From Parvibaculum sp963975745 (GTDB lineage: Bacteria > Pseudomonadota > Alphaproteobacteria > Parvibaculales > Parvibaculaceae), in NCBI RefSeq assembly GCF_963975745.1, contig NZ_CAXBIB010000005.1, positions 1-64,000 on the forward strand: a stretch of 64,000 bases of DNA. Reading direction: 5' to 3'. Both the position numbers and the translations under genes were made by a program. Of the stretch, positions 1 through 9,363 are shown piece after piece. Below the pieces are notes generated by a model. That model had not been told where the DNA came from. It worked only from the letters and a program-made list of their open reading frames with translations, and did no database searches. How positions within the stretch are numbered: position 1 is the stretch's first letter; each line of letters begins with the position of its first letter.

Positions 1-324
1 ACCCATCCTGACACATCCCCAACACACAGGGACCCATTGGTTCCCTCAGCAGAAACAATGGGGCACTTCATCGACGCCACACCGAAGCACCAACAAGCTC
101 CGCAACAAGCATCGACGTGGATTGGGTCCCGGCAACAAGTGCCGGGATGACACTGAATGGTTGGCGAAAGAACGGGCTCAAGCATCAGGTGCGGTTGCTC
201 TGCCCAAAAAGGGGGAGGGTGGGCCTCGAACAAAGACCTGAGAGATACGCGCGCCTTGTCCCCCCGTGCCGTGCCCGACATAATGCCGGCAACCAGAAAC
301 GCCGCGTCTTGATGGGAGGCCCCG
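1..324. other. intergenic leader before acs
   Basis: No convincing gene is seen. The open frame beginning near 117 continues out of frame into acs and is a shadow. A repeat-like hairpin lies at 113-155, and a GGGAGG ribosome-binding site sits just ahead of the acs start. The promoter of acs was not located with confidence. Confidence 0.6.
113..155. repeat. dispersed palindromic repeat unit (candidate)
   Basis: A perfect 8-bp stem (TCCCGGCA at 127-134, TGCCGGGA at 140-147) with a 5-base loop is flanked by GTGGATTGGG and GATGACACT. Translated, it gives the DWVPATSAGMT-type string that I associate with short palindromic repeats scattered through alphaproteobacterial genomes. Only one copy is present in the window, so the repeat status rests on recall of the pattern. 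Confidence 0.45.
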
Positions 325-2268
<1,944 letters not shown>

Positions 2269-2368
2269 GATATCCTCCCTGCCCCATTTGTAGTGGCATA
2301 GTCAGGCCAGCTCTGATTCAATGGGCCGACCGGCTGACGTTCGTGCATTCACAATCAGTGCGCCACCA

Positions 2369-2398
2369 TATAAGCCGTTGTTTTTACACCAACTTATA
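2369..2398 (+). promoter_or_regulatory. dyad ahead of the toxin-antitoxin pair
   Basis: TATAAG at 2369-2374 and CTTATA at 2393-2398 form an inverted pair 18 bp apart, ending at the AGGAG ribosome-binding site of the antitoxin gene. The placement suits an autoregulatory operator or promoter of the pair. The first TATAAG could itself be a -10 element, but no good -35 is seen. Confidence 0.3.
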
Positions 2399-2413
2399 GG
2401 AGAGCGGCGCAAA

Positions 2414-3109
2414 ATGTCCACGCAAGCACCAAGCTCTCTCGTAGGTGTTGGCCTTTATACGCCCGCCGAGGCATCACGCTTAATAGGCGTGCCAAGTGGA
2501 AAAATTGTGCGTTGGCTGCGAGGCCATACGTCCCACGGAAAGCAATACGCGCGCCTTTGGGCGCCACAGATCGATCTGAGCGATGACGAAGTCTATCTAG
2601 GATTCCGGGATTTGATGGAGGTGAGGGTCGCCGATGCTTTTATCCAGCGCAAACTCAGCGCCCAAAAAGTAAGGCGTGCCATTGAAATCGCACGAGAGCT
2701 AATCGGTGAAGAGCGGCCCCTGTCTACCACGCGATTCCGGACTGATGGCCGGACAGTGTTCTTGCAGGTTCTGGACGAGGAGGGCTCCGATCGCCTGATC
2801 GATTTGTTCAAGAGCCAGTTTGCATTCAGAGAAGTGATCGAGCCCAGTCTCAAGAACATTGAGTTTGAAGACGGGGTTCCAGTGAGATGGTGGCCGCTCG
2901 GTAAGACTGGCCGAATTGTTCTGGATCCCGATAAATCTTTCGGCGCGCCAATTGAGGCGGAAACAAGCGTACCAACTTCGATTCTTGCGAAAGCTGTGGA
3001 GGCCGAGGGCTCAATAGACTCAGTTGCCCGTGTTTGGAGTGTGCCGCAGGCTTCAGTTCGGCGTGCATTGGATTTCCAACGTCAACTCGAGCAAACGCGG
3101 GCCGCTTGA
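2414..3109 (+). CDS. VapB45-like antitoxin (N-terminal HTH, DUF433-type)
   Basis: 231-residue DNA-binding antitoxin of the type paired with VapC45-like PIN toxins; Mycobacterium tuberculosis Rv2018/Rv2019 is the pair I recognise. The N-terminus reads as a MerR/HTH-like segment (YTPAEASRLIGVPSGKIVRWLRG), followed by DLMEVRVADAF and a DUF433-like C-terminal region with a second helix-turn-helix pattern (SIDSVARVWSVPQASVRRAL). The ATG at 2414 follows AGGAGAG. Its TGA stop overlaps the TTG start of the next gene in a TTGA tetranucleotide, giving translational coupling. Base composition is visibly lower in GC than the flanking genes, consistent with horizontal transfer. The antitoxin role is inferred from family and context. 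Confidence 0.8.
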   Translation: MSTQAPSSLVGVGLYTPAEASRLIGVPSGKIVRWLRGHTSHGKQYARLWAPQIDLSDDEVYLGFRDLMEVRVADAFIQRKLSAQKVRRAIEIARELIGEERPLSTTRFRTDGRTVFLQVLDEEGSDRLIDLFKSQFAFREVIEPSLKNIEFEDGVPVRWWPLGKTGRIVLDPDKSFGAPIEAETSVPTSILAKAVEAEGSIDSVARVWSVPQASVRRALDFQRQLEQTRAA

Positions 3110-3516
3110 AGATATTTTTCGATAACTGCACTTCACCGACTCTTGCCTCAACCCTCAACGGGTTTGTGGAACACTTGGGGCATGAAGCAGTCCATATCAA
3201 AGATTTGCCCTGTGGACGCCACGCAACCGATCTTGAATGGATAGAGTATCTGTCCAAGGACAATATCATTTGGATCGTCGTAACCGGTGATGGCCGAATC
3301 AGGAAAAACAAGGCTGAGAGAACGGCCTTCAGAACGTCTGGATTGATGGGATTTGTCTTGCATCCCTCGTATCAAAAGACACCCATGCACCAATGTGCGT
3401 CTTTTCTAATATGGCGATGGCCTGACATTGAGGACTTGTCGCGTCTGGTCGGCGGTTCAGCACTCTATGAGTTACCCATGAGCAGGACAGCTCGTATAAG
3501 GCAGCTGCCGTTCTAA
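3106..3516 (+). CDS. VapC45-like PIN-domain toxin
   Basis: 136-residue predicted ribonuclease toxin. It starts at TTG (3106), overlapping the antitoxin stop, which gives an N-terminus MKIFFDNCTSP typical of PIN-like folds with the first catalytic Asp. Later acidic residues occur at ATDLEWIEYL and in VVTGDGRIRKNKAE, the GD step expected of the PIN active site. The length is close to that of Rv2019 (138 residues, from memory). Known VapC proteins cleave RNA when released from the antitoxin; the target here is unknown. It shares the lower GC of its partner. Confidence 0.8.
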   Translation: MKIFFDNCTSPTLASTLNGFVEHLGHEAVHIKDLPCGRHATDLEWIEYLSKDNIIWIVVTGDGRIRKNKAERTAFRTSGLMGFVLHPSYQKTPMHQCASFLIWRWPDIEDLSRLVGGSALYELPMSRTARIRQLPF

Positions 3517-3681
3517 CTCATGCCGCTCGTAGCGACATGTCGAAGAATTGGCGAAAAATCTACACGTCCACCGGATATGTCGATCGGATCGCCATTTGCC
3601 GACAGGTTTCGTTGCGCCGTGCCTTGCCGACAATAAGGCCGAATCCCCCATCGACTTCCACCTTGTCCGCCCTATGTCTTT

Positions 3682-4239
3682 TCAGGGCCGGGGCGTTGCG
3701 AGAGGAAGTTTCAGATGCGCGGCATCCTGCTCTGGGCGGTCGGCGTGCCGATCCCGATCATCATCCTGATCTATCTGCTGTTCTGAGTTCCGGCCCGCCG
3801 GCAGGGCGGCGACGTCGCACCAGCCGGCGCGCCGGCCGCCGTCATAGGCGCGCGCATGGCCCGTCGCGATCATCGCCTGCGCGACATCCGGGTGCGTGGC
3901 GCTTGCCACCCGCGCCCGCACACGGCCGCCGAACTTGTCGGTTTCGATGTCGGAAAGCGCGACCGGGCCCTCGCCCAGCAAGCCGATCAGCGCCGCGCGG
4001 GCGGCCTGGGCCTTCTCCCGTTCCCTGTCGCATTTGCCCTTGAGTTCCGGCGTGTCGATGCCGGTCAGCCGGACATGCGTCTCGACCGTCTGGCCGAGCC
4101 AGATGCGGGCCCTGACCACCAGCGAATCGCCATCGATGACGCGCAGCACCTCGGCCTCGACCGGCCCCGCCAGCCGCCCCGTCGCATGAGCCGGCGACAG
4201 CAGGGCGACAAGCGCCAGGATCAGGACGGGGATACGCAT
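3682..4239 (-). CDS. secreted thermonuclease-like protein (SNase domain)
   Basis: 185-residue staphylococcal-nuclease-fold protein with a signal peptide (MRIPVLILALVALLSPAHA) and the family motifs VIDGDSLVV, RLTGIDTPEL and a lysine/arginine-rich REREKAQAARAAL helix, so probably an exported Ca-dependent nuclease. The conserved domain ends near YDGGRRAGWC; about 45 further residues are polar and Asp/Arg-rich, and much of that tail is antisense to the 23-residue peptide gene. The tail may be a drifted stop codon rather than a functional extension. Confidence 0.8.
   Translation of the reverse strand: MRIPVLILALVALLSPAHATGRLAGPVEAEVLRVIDGDSLVVRARIWLGQTVETHVRLTGIDTPELKGKCDREREKAQAARAALIGLLGEGPVALSDIETDKFGGRVRARVASATHPDVAQAMIATGHARAYDGGRRAGWCDVAALPAGRNSEQQIDQDDDRDRHADRPEQDAAHLKLPLATPRP
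3715..3786 (+). CDS. 23-residue hydrophobic peptide
   Basis: An ATG preceded by GAGAGGAAG opens a 23-codon frame, MRGILLWAVGVPIPIIILIY plus LLF, that is almost entirely one membrane segment with a VPIPIII core. I recall very similar tiny proteins annotated as hypothetical in Rhizobiales-type genomes, so it may be real despite its size. It lies antisense to the 3' end of the thermonuclease-like gene. Function unknown. Confidence 0.5.
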   Translation: MRGILLWAVGVPIPIIILIYLLF

Positions 4240-4338
4240 ACGCCACCCGGGGGGACTGAATTCACGGTTTTAGGAATATAATCTTATTTGCGTCGCAAGG
4301 CAAGCCGGCGCGGCCGCCCGGCCGGCATCTTCGGCCGC

Positions 4339-4545
4339 TCAGAAATCGCTGAGAATGCCCTTCTTCTCCCAGTCGCCGTAGCGCGTCGGCTCGGGGCCCT
4401 CGCGGCCGCCGATCTCGCGCGGGCGGGCGGCTTCGGCTGCGGCCGCCGCCTTGCGCCGCGCCTCGGCCTCGGCCAGCGCGCGCTTTGCCGCCGGCGTCAA
4501 CGGCTTGCAGGGCGGCGCATCGGGCGGCAGGTCACTCTCGGTCAT
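4339..4545 (-). CDS. DUF1674 protein, succinate dehydrogenase assembly factor 4 type
   Basis: 68-residue protein with the family's conserved C-terminus RYGDWEKKGILSDF and a PLTPAAKRALAEAEARR helix. DUF1674/SDHAF4 proteins in mitochondria bind flavinylated SdhA and assist complex II assembly; the same role here is inferred by family. The open frame extends further upstream, but the ATG at 4545 is preferred because the family begins there; the upstream part faces htpX. Divergent from htpX with about 100 bp between starts. Confidence 0.85.
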   Translation of the reverse strand: MTESDLPPDAPPCKPLTPAAKRALAEAEARRKAAAAAEAARPREIGGREGPEPTRYGDWEKKGILSDF

Positions 4546-4648
4546 CGGCGGCGGTTCCGGTCTTTCTTGAAGCGGGGCGTGTTGCACTACATATAGAGAC
4601 GGAACGAGGCGCACGCCAGACGCGGGCGCGATGAGAACAGGACGCGAA

Positions 4649-5509
4649 ATGAACACGGTCAAGACCTTCATGCTGCTCGCCGCATTGACGGCGCTTTTCA
4701 TGGGGATCGGCTATCTGATCGGCGGCGCCGGCGGCGCGGCGATTGCCTTTGTCGTCGCGGCGGGCATGAACTTCTTCGCCTACTGGAATTCCGACAAGAT
4801 CGTGCTGCGCATGTACAAGGCGCGCCGCGTCGACGAGACGACGGCGCCGAATTATTACCGCATCGTCGCGCGGCTGGCGCAGAATGCCGGCATCCCGATG
4901 CCGGCGACCTATATCGTCGATTCGCCGCAGCCCAACGCCTTCGCAACCGGCCGCGATCCCGAACATGCGGCGGTGGCGGCGACCAGCGGGTTGATCGAAA
5001 TGCTGACGCCCGAGGAACTGGCCGGCGTGATGGCGCATGAACTGGCCCACATCAAGAACCGCGACACGCTGACCATGACGGTGACGGCGACGATTGCCGG
5101 CGCGATTTCGATGCTGGCCAATTTCGCGCTCTTCTTCGGCGGCAACCGCAATGCGCCGGGCGGCTTCATCGGCGTGCTGGCGCTGGCGATCCTGGCGCCG
5201 ATGGCGGCCGCACTGGTACAGATGGCGATCAGCCGCACGCGCGAATATGGCGCCGACCGCGGCGGCGCCGAGATTTCCGGCAACCCGCTCTGGCTCGCCT
5301 CGGCGCTGGAGCGCATCGAGGGCGCGGCGCGGCGCACCCGCAATGCCGGCGCCGAAAGCAATCCGGCGACGGCGCATATGTTCATCATCAATCCGCTGAA
5401 CGGCGAGGGCCGCGACAATCTGTTCTCGACCCATCCGGCAACCGGCAACCGCGTTGCCGAACTGCGCAAGCTGGCGCAGGCGATGGCCGCCGGCAGGGCG
5501 CAGGGCTGA
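4649..5509 (+). CDS. htpX: zinc metalloprotease HtpX
   Basis: Membrane-bound M48 peptidase involved in quality control of inner-membrane proteins. The zinc motif HELAHIKNRD is near residue 130 and a downstream SRTREYGADRGGAE supplies the third zinc ligand. Two N-terminal hydrophobic segments (LLAALTALFMGIGYLIGG and GAAIAFVVAAGMNFFAYW) and two after the active site fit HtpX topology. The ATG at 4649, following AGGACG, is chosen over an ATG six codons upstream. 286 residues, normal length. The next gene, rsmB, starts 53 bp downstream. Confidence 0.95.
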   Translation: MNTVKTFMLLAALTALFMGIGYLIGGAGGAAIAFVVAAGMNFFAYWNSDKIVLRMYKARRVDETTAPNYYRIVARLAQNAGIPMPATYIVDSPQPNAFATGRDPEHAAVAATSGLIEMLTPEELAGVMAHELAHIKNRDTLTMTVTATIAGAISMLANFALFFGGNRNAPGGFIGVLALAILAPMAAALVQMAISRTREYGADRGGAEISGNPLWLASALERIEGAARRTRNAGAESNPATAHMFIINPLNGEGRDNLFSTHPATGNRVAELRKLAQAMAAGRAQG

Positions 5510-5562
5510 GCGCCGGCCTTCCGCTTTGTGTTGACGCGGGGCCTGTGCTCTAACCTCGCCCC

Positions 5563-6900
5563 ATGAACGATATTCCCGCCGCCAATACCGTTGCGCCGGG
5601 CCTCGCCGCAAGGCGCGGCGCCGCCGAGCTGCTGGGCGCGGTGCTGACGCGCCGGCGCCCGCTCGACGAAGCGATCACCGTGGAAATGGCGACCGGGCAT
5701 CTGGCCGCGGCGAGCCCGCGCGACCGCGCCTTTGCCCGCCAGATCGCCGCCACCACCCTGCGCCGCCTCGGCACCATCGACCATGCGATCGGCAGGCTGC
5801 TCGACAGGGAATTGCCCAAGCGCGCCGGCGCGACGCAGAACATCCTGCGCGCCGGCGCGGCCGAGATGCTGTTTCTCGGCGTCGCGCCGCATGCCGCCGT
5901 GTCGATGGCGGTGGAGGCCGCCGCCCGCGACGGCGCGGCGCGGCATTTCAAGGCGCTGGTCAATGCGGTGCTGCGCCGGCTGTCGCGCGAGGGCGCCGCG
6001 CTGATCGATAATCTCGACACGGAACATCTCGACACGCCGGACTGGCTCTGGACGAGCTGGTGTGCCGCTTATGGCGAAGCGACGACGCGAGCGATCATCC
6101 GCGCCCATTATGCCGATCCGCCGCTCGACCTTTCGGTCAAGCGCGACAGCGAGCGTGCGCATTGGGCAGAGACGCTGGGCGCCGAACTGCTGCCGACCGG
6201 GACGCTGCGCCTTGCGGGCGCCGGCCGCATCGAGGAATTGCCGGGTTTTGCCGACGGCGCCTGGTGGGTGCAGGACGCGGCCGCCGCGCTGCCGGCGCTG
6301 CTGCTCGGCGATGTGGCGGGCCGCGACGTGCTCGATCTCTGCGCCGCGCCGGGCGGCAAGACGGCCGAACTGGCCGCGCGCGGCGCGCGCGTGACGGCGC
6401 TCGACCGCTCGGCGCCGCGCCTCGAACGGCTGAAGGAGAATCTCGCCCGGCTCGGCCTCGAAGCCGAGAGCGTTGTCGCCGATGCGGCCGAATATGCGCC
6501 GGGCCGGACCTGGGAGCGGATCCTGCTCGATGCGCCCTGTTCGGCGACCGGCACGGCGCGGCGCCATCCCGATGTGCTGCATCTGAAATCGCCGGCCGAC
6601 CGCGACAAGCTGATCGTGCTGCAGGCGCGCCTGATCGCGCGCGCGGCCGAGCTGCTGGCGCCGGGCGGCACGCTCGTCTATTGCACCTGTTCGCTGGAAC
6701 CGGAAGAAGGCGTCGAACGCATTGAGGCCTTTCTGGCGGCGCGGCCCGACTTCGCGCGTCAACCGATCGCGGCAGACGAGATCGCCGGCGCGGCCGGATG
6801 GCTGACAGAAGCCGGCGACCTGCGCACCCTGCCTTCGCATCTGGACGGGCGCGGCGGGCTCGACGGCTTCTATGCGGCGCGGCTGACGCGGCGCGGCTGA
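5563..6900 (+). CDS. rsmB: 16S rRNA m5C967 methyltransferase
   Basis: 445 residues with an N-terminal NusB-like RNA-binding domain (about 15-150) and a C-terminal RsmB/NOP2 SAM domain. Visible motifs are LCAAPGGKTAEL (SAM binding, near 260), DAPCSATGTARRHPDV with one catalytic-region Cys (near 325), and VYCTCSLEPEEG with the other (near 374). It methylates a cytosine of 16S rRNA. It follows htpX in the same direction and is followed by another methyltransferase gene. The ATG at 5563 is the only sensible start. Confidence 0.95.
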   Translation: MNDIPAANTVAPGLAARRGAAELLGAVLTRRRPLDEAITVEMATGHLAAASPRDRAFARQIAATTLRRLGTIDHAIGRLLDRELPKRAGATQNILRAGAAEMLFLGVAPHAAVSMAVEAAARDGAARHFKALVNAVLRRLSREGAALIDNLDTEHLDTPDWLWTSWCAAYGEATTRAIIRAHYADPPLDLSVKRDSERAHWAETLGAELLPTGTLRLAGAGRIEELPGFADGAWWVQDAAAALPALLLGDVAGRDVLDLCAAPGGKTAELAARGARVTALDRSAPRLERLKENLARLGLEAESVVADAAEYAPGRTWERILLDAPCSATGTARRHPDVLHLKSPADRDKLIVLQARLIARAAELLAPGGTLVYCTCSLEPEEGVERIEAFLAARPDFARQPIAADEIAGAAGWLTEAGDLRTLPSHLDGRGGLDGFYAARLTRRG

Positions 6901-6948
6901 ACCTGCCCGGCCGAAAGGGGGGCTTTCCAATTGACGGCACGGGCAGCG

Positions 6949-7737
6949 ATGGGCAGTCTGGCCCGCGCCCCATTCCGAGGATCGAACGACTTGTCCGACA
7001 GTACCGCCAGCCCCGTGACGCCCGAGACATGCATGATCTGCGGCGGCACGCAATTCACGGCCCTCGGCGCGCACAAGGGCCACCACATATTTCGCTGCAC
7101 GGAATGCGGCTTCGGCTTCGTCCATCCGATGCCGACCGGCGCCGACGTCGCCGCGATCTACGACAATTACGGGCCGAGCATCAGCTACACCAGGAAGGCG
7201 AGGAAGAAAGTCGCCCGCTCGCGCAAGCGCCTGAAACGCTACATGCATCTGGCGAAAGGCAATCGCTTCATCGATCTCGGCTGCAACATCGGAACGACGG
7301 TGGAAGCCGCCCGCGAACTCGGCCTCGACGCGCATGGCATCGACATCGATCCGGCAAGCGTCGGCGGCGCCAAGCGGATTTTCCCCGGCGGGAAATATCA
7401 TGCCGGCCCCATCGAAAGCCTGCCGCCCGAATGGGGCATGTTCGACTTCGCCTTCTCGACCGAGGTGATCGAACACATTCCCGACCCGCATGCCTATTTC
7501 GAGGCGCTCGCGCCGCGCCTCGCGCCCGGCGCATTGCTCTATCTCACCACGCCCGATGCCGGCCATTGGCGCGTGCCGGCGAACTTTCCCGACTGGGACC
7601 AGGTCTTCCCGCCGCATCACATTCTTTATTTCACGAAGGATTCGATGACGCGCTTTCTCGACCGGCACGGCTTCGACGTGATCCGTTTCGTCTGGAGCCT
7701 GAAGCCCGCGCTGAAGGTGCTGGCGCGCAAGCGCTGA
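6949..7737 (+). CDS. class I SAM methyltransferase with N-terminal zinc ribbon
   Basis: Contains a Cys4 zinc-ribbon (CMICGGTQF and FRCTECGFGFVHP) before a Methyltransf_23-like domain: FIDLGCNIGTTVEAA, GIDIDP, and FSTEVIEHIPDPHAYF. This architecture resembles methyltransferases acting on surface sugars or lipids; the substrate is unknown. Start uncertain: ATG at 6949, or TTG at 6991 with GAGG about nine bases upstream, or TTG at 6931; all precede the zinc ribbon. It ends 4 bp from the convergent FkbM gene. Confidence 0.8.
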   Translation: MGSLARAPFRGSNDLSDSTASPVTPETCMICGGTQFTALGAHKGHHIFRCTECGFGFVHPMPTGADVAAIYDNYGPSISYTRKARKKVARSRKRLKRYMHLAKGNRFIDLGCNIGTTVEAARELGLDAHGIDIDPASVGGAKRIFPGGKYHAGPIESLPPEWGMFDFAFSTEVIEHIPDPHAYFEALAPRLAPGALLYLTTPDAGHWRVPANFPDWDQVFPPHHILYFTKDSMTRFLDRHGFDVIRFVWSLKPALKVLARKR

Positions 7738-7741
7738 ACCG

Positions 7742-8560
7742 TCAGCCTTCGGCGACGCGGCCGGCCATTTCGACCGGCACGAAGAGATAATCGGCCGACC
7801 CCTCGAAACCGCTCACCGGCTGCATCCGGTAGGCATCGTGTTCGCGCGTCTTGAAGATTCGGTAGTCGAGCGGCGCCAGCGCGGCGAAGATCTCCTCCGG
7901 CGCGGCGCCGGCCCGTTCGAGCGCCGGCTGCGCCACCTCGATCATCACCACCGGCCGGAAGCGCGCCAGCGTCGCGGCCGCGCCGCGCAGGAAATGCGGT
8001 TCCCAGCCCTCGATATCGACCTTGATGAAATCGAGCCGCGCGAGCCCCTGTTCGGCCGCGAAGGCATCGAGCGTGGTCAGCGCGATCTGCTGTTCGATGG
8101 TCGTCCGCCCGCTGATCTCGGCGCCGATATGGGCCAGCCCGAAACCGACCGAGCCGCGCTTCTTGAGCGGCAGGCTGAGGGTCTCGCTGCCGGGCCGGTC
8201 GGAAAGGCCGAGCGGCACCACCACGACATTGCGGAAGCCGCGCAGCCGCAGCACGGGCCGCAGGATCGACAGCGCATAGGCGCCGGGTTCGAAGGCATAG
8301 ACCCGGCCCTTCGGCGCCAGCCGGGCAAACAGCTTGGCGAACTGACCCGAATGCGCGCCGACATCGACGATCACGGCATCGGACGGGATCAGCCCGGCCA
8401 CCCGTTCGCCGAAATCGCGGTGATACTGATAGGCCAGCGCCTTGAAGAAATGCGCGGCCCAGGTCAGCCGCTGGCGGAAACTCAGCCTCGGACCGGGCTG
8501 CCGGGATGACGACGTCAAGGATCCCCCTTTTGGACTCGGCAGGCGCTCAAGTCCGCTCAT
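7742..8560 (-). CDS. FkbM family methyltransferase
   Basis: 272 residues. SAM-binding motif VIVDVGAHSGQFAKLF near residue 65, then YAFEPGAYALSIL, a LDFIKVDIEGWEPHFLRGA motif typical of FkbM proteins, and VVMIEV. FkbM enzymes O-methylate sugars or polyketides; the substrate cannot be told from sequence. It is convergent with the zinc-ribbon methyltransferase, and one may speculate that both act on cell-surface glycans. Divergent from rpe (101 bp between starts). Confidence 0.88.
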   Translation of the reverse strand: MSGLERLPSPKGGSLTSSSRQPGPRLSFRQRLTWAAHFFKALAYQYHRDFGERVAGLIPSDAVIVDVGAHSGQFAKLFARLAPKGRVYAFEPGAYALSILRPVLRLRGFRNVVVVPLGLSDRPGSETLSLPLKKRGSVGFGLAHIGAEISGRTTIEQQIALTTLDAFAAEQGLARLDFIKVDIEGWEPHFLRGAAATLARFRPVVMIEVAQPALERAGAAPEEIFAALAPLDYRIFKTREHDAYRMQPVSGFEGSADYLFVPVEMAGRVAEG

Positions 8561-8661
8561 TCTTGCGCCCCGGGAATCTAGCTGTTAATCACTGGATTCA
8601 GAAGCCGAAACTGCGGCATCACGCCATCTCCGCCGAATGGCGGCCATGCGAGAGTCTCCCC

Positions 8662-9324
8662 ATGAGCGGCATCAAGATTGCCCCCTCGATTCTGGCCTCC
8701 GACTTCGCCCGCCTCGGCGAGGAGGTGCGCGCCATCACCGAGGCCGGCGCCGACTACATCCATGTCGACGTGATGGACGGGCATTTCGTGCCCAACATCA
8801 CCATCGGCCCCGATGTGGTGAAGGCGCTGCGCCCGCATTCCGACAAGGTCTTCGACGTGCATCTGATGATTGCGCCGGTCGATCCCTATATCGACGCTTT
8901 CGCCAGCGCCGGCGCCGACATCATCACCTTTCATCCCGAAGCGGGCCCGCATCCCCATCGCACGATCCAGGCGATCCGGGCGGCCGGCTGCAAACCCGGC
9001 CTCTCGCTCAATCCCGGCACGCCGCTCGAAATGCTCTGGCCGCTCATCGGCGACATCGACCTGGTGCTGGTGATGTCGGTCAATCCGGGCTTCGGCGGAC
9101 AGAGCTTCATCGAGAGCCAGCTGCCGCGCATCGAAACCATCCGTAAACGGATCGATGCGTCGGGTCACACGGTCGATCTCGAGGTCGATGGCGGGATCAA
9201 TTTCGAGACCGCGCCGCGCGCCATCGCCGCCGGCGCCAATGTGCTGGTGGCCGGCACGGCGACCTTCAAGGGCGGCCCGTCGGCCTATGCACGGAACATC
9301 GCGACATTGCGTGGCGCGCGCTGA
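8662..9324 (+). CDS. rpe: ribulose-phosphate 3-epimerase
   Basis: Interconverts ribulose-5-phosphate and xylulose-5-phosphate in the pentose phosphate pathway. 220-residue TIM barrel with IAPSILASDFARL at the N-terminus, HVDVMDGHFVPNITIG, FDVHLMI, LVMSVNPGFGGQSF and the phosphate loop EVDGGIN...LVAGTATF. The ATG at 8662 starts the conserved MSGIKIAPSIL. The open frame reads through upstream but lacks conservation there. A heparinase-like gene follows after 39 bp in the same direction. Confidence 0.96.
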   Translation: MSGIKIAPSILASDFARLGEEVRAITEAGADYIHVDVMDGHFVPNITIGPDVVKALRPHSDKVFDVHLMIAPVDPYIDAFASAGADIITFHPEAGPHPHRTIQAIRAAGCKPGLSLNPGTPLEMLWPLIGDIDLVLVMSVNPGFGGQSFIESQLPRIETIRKRIDASGHTVDLEVDGGINFETAPRAIAAGANVLVAGTATFKGGPSAYARNIATLRGAR

Positions 9325-9363
9325 AGCGCGCCCGAACCCCTGTCCGGAGGCGGCCGTTGGTCC

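Noticed and set aside
4909..7668. 919-codon minus-strand frame opposite htpX, rsmB and a methyltransferase
   Set aside because: Covers three real genes in antisense; composition is shadow-like.
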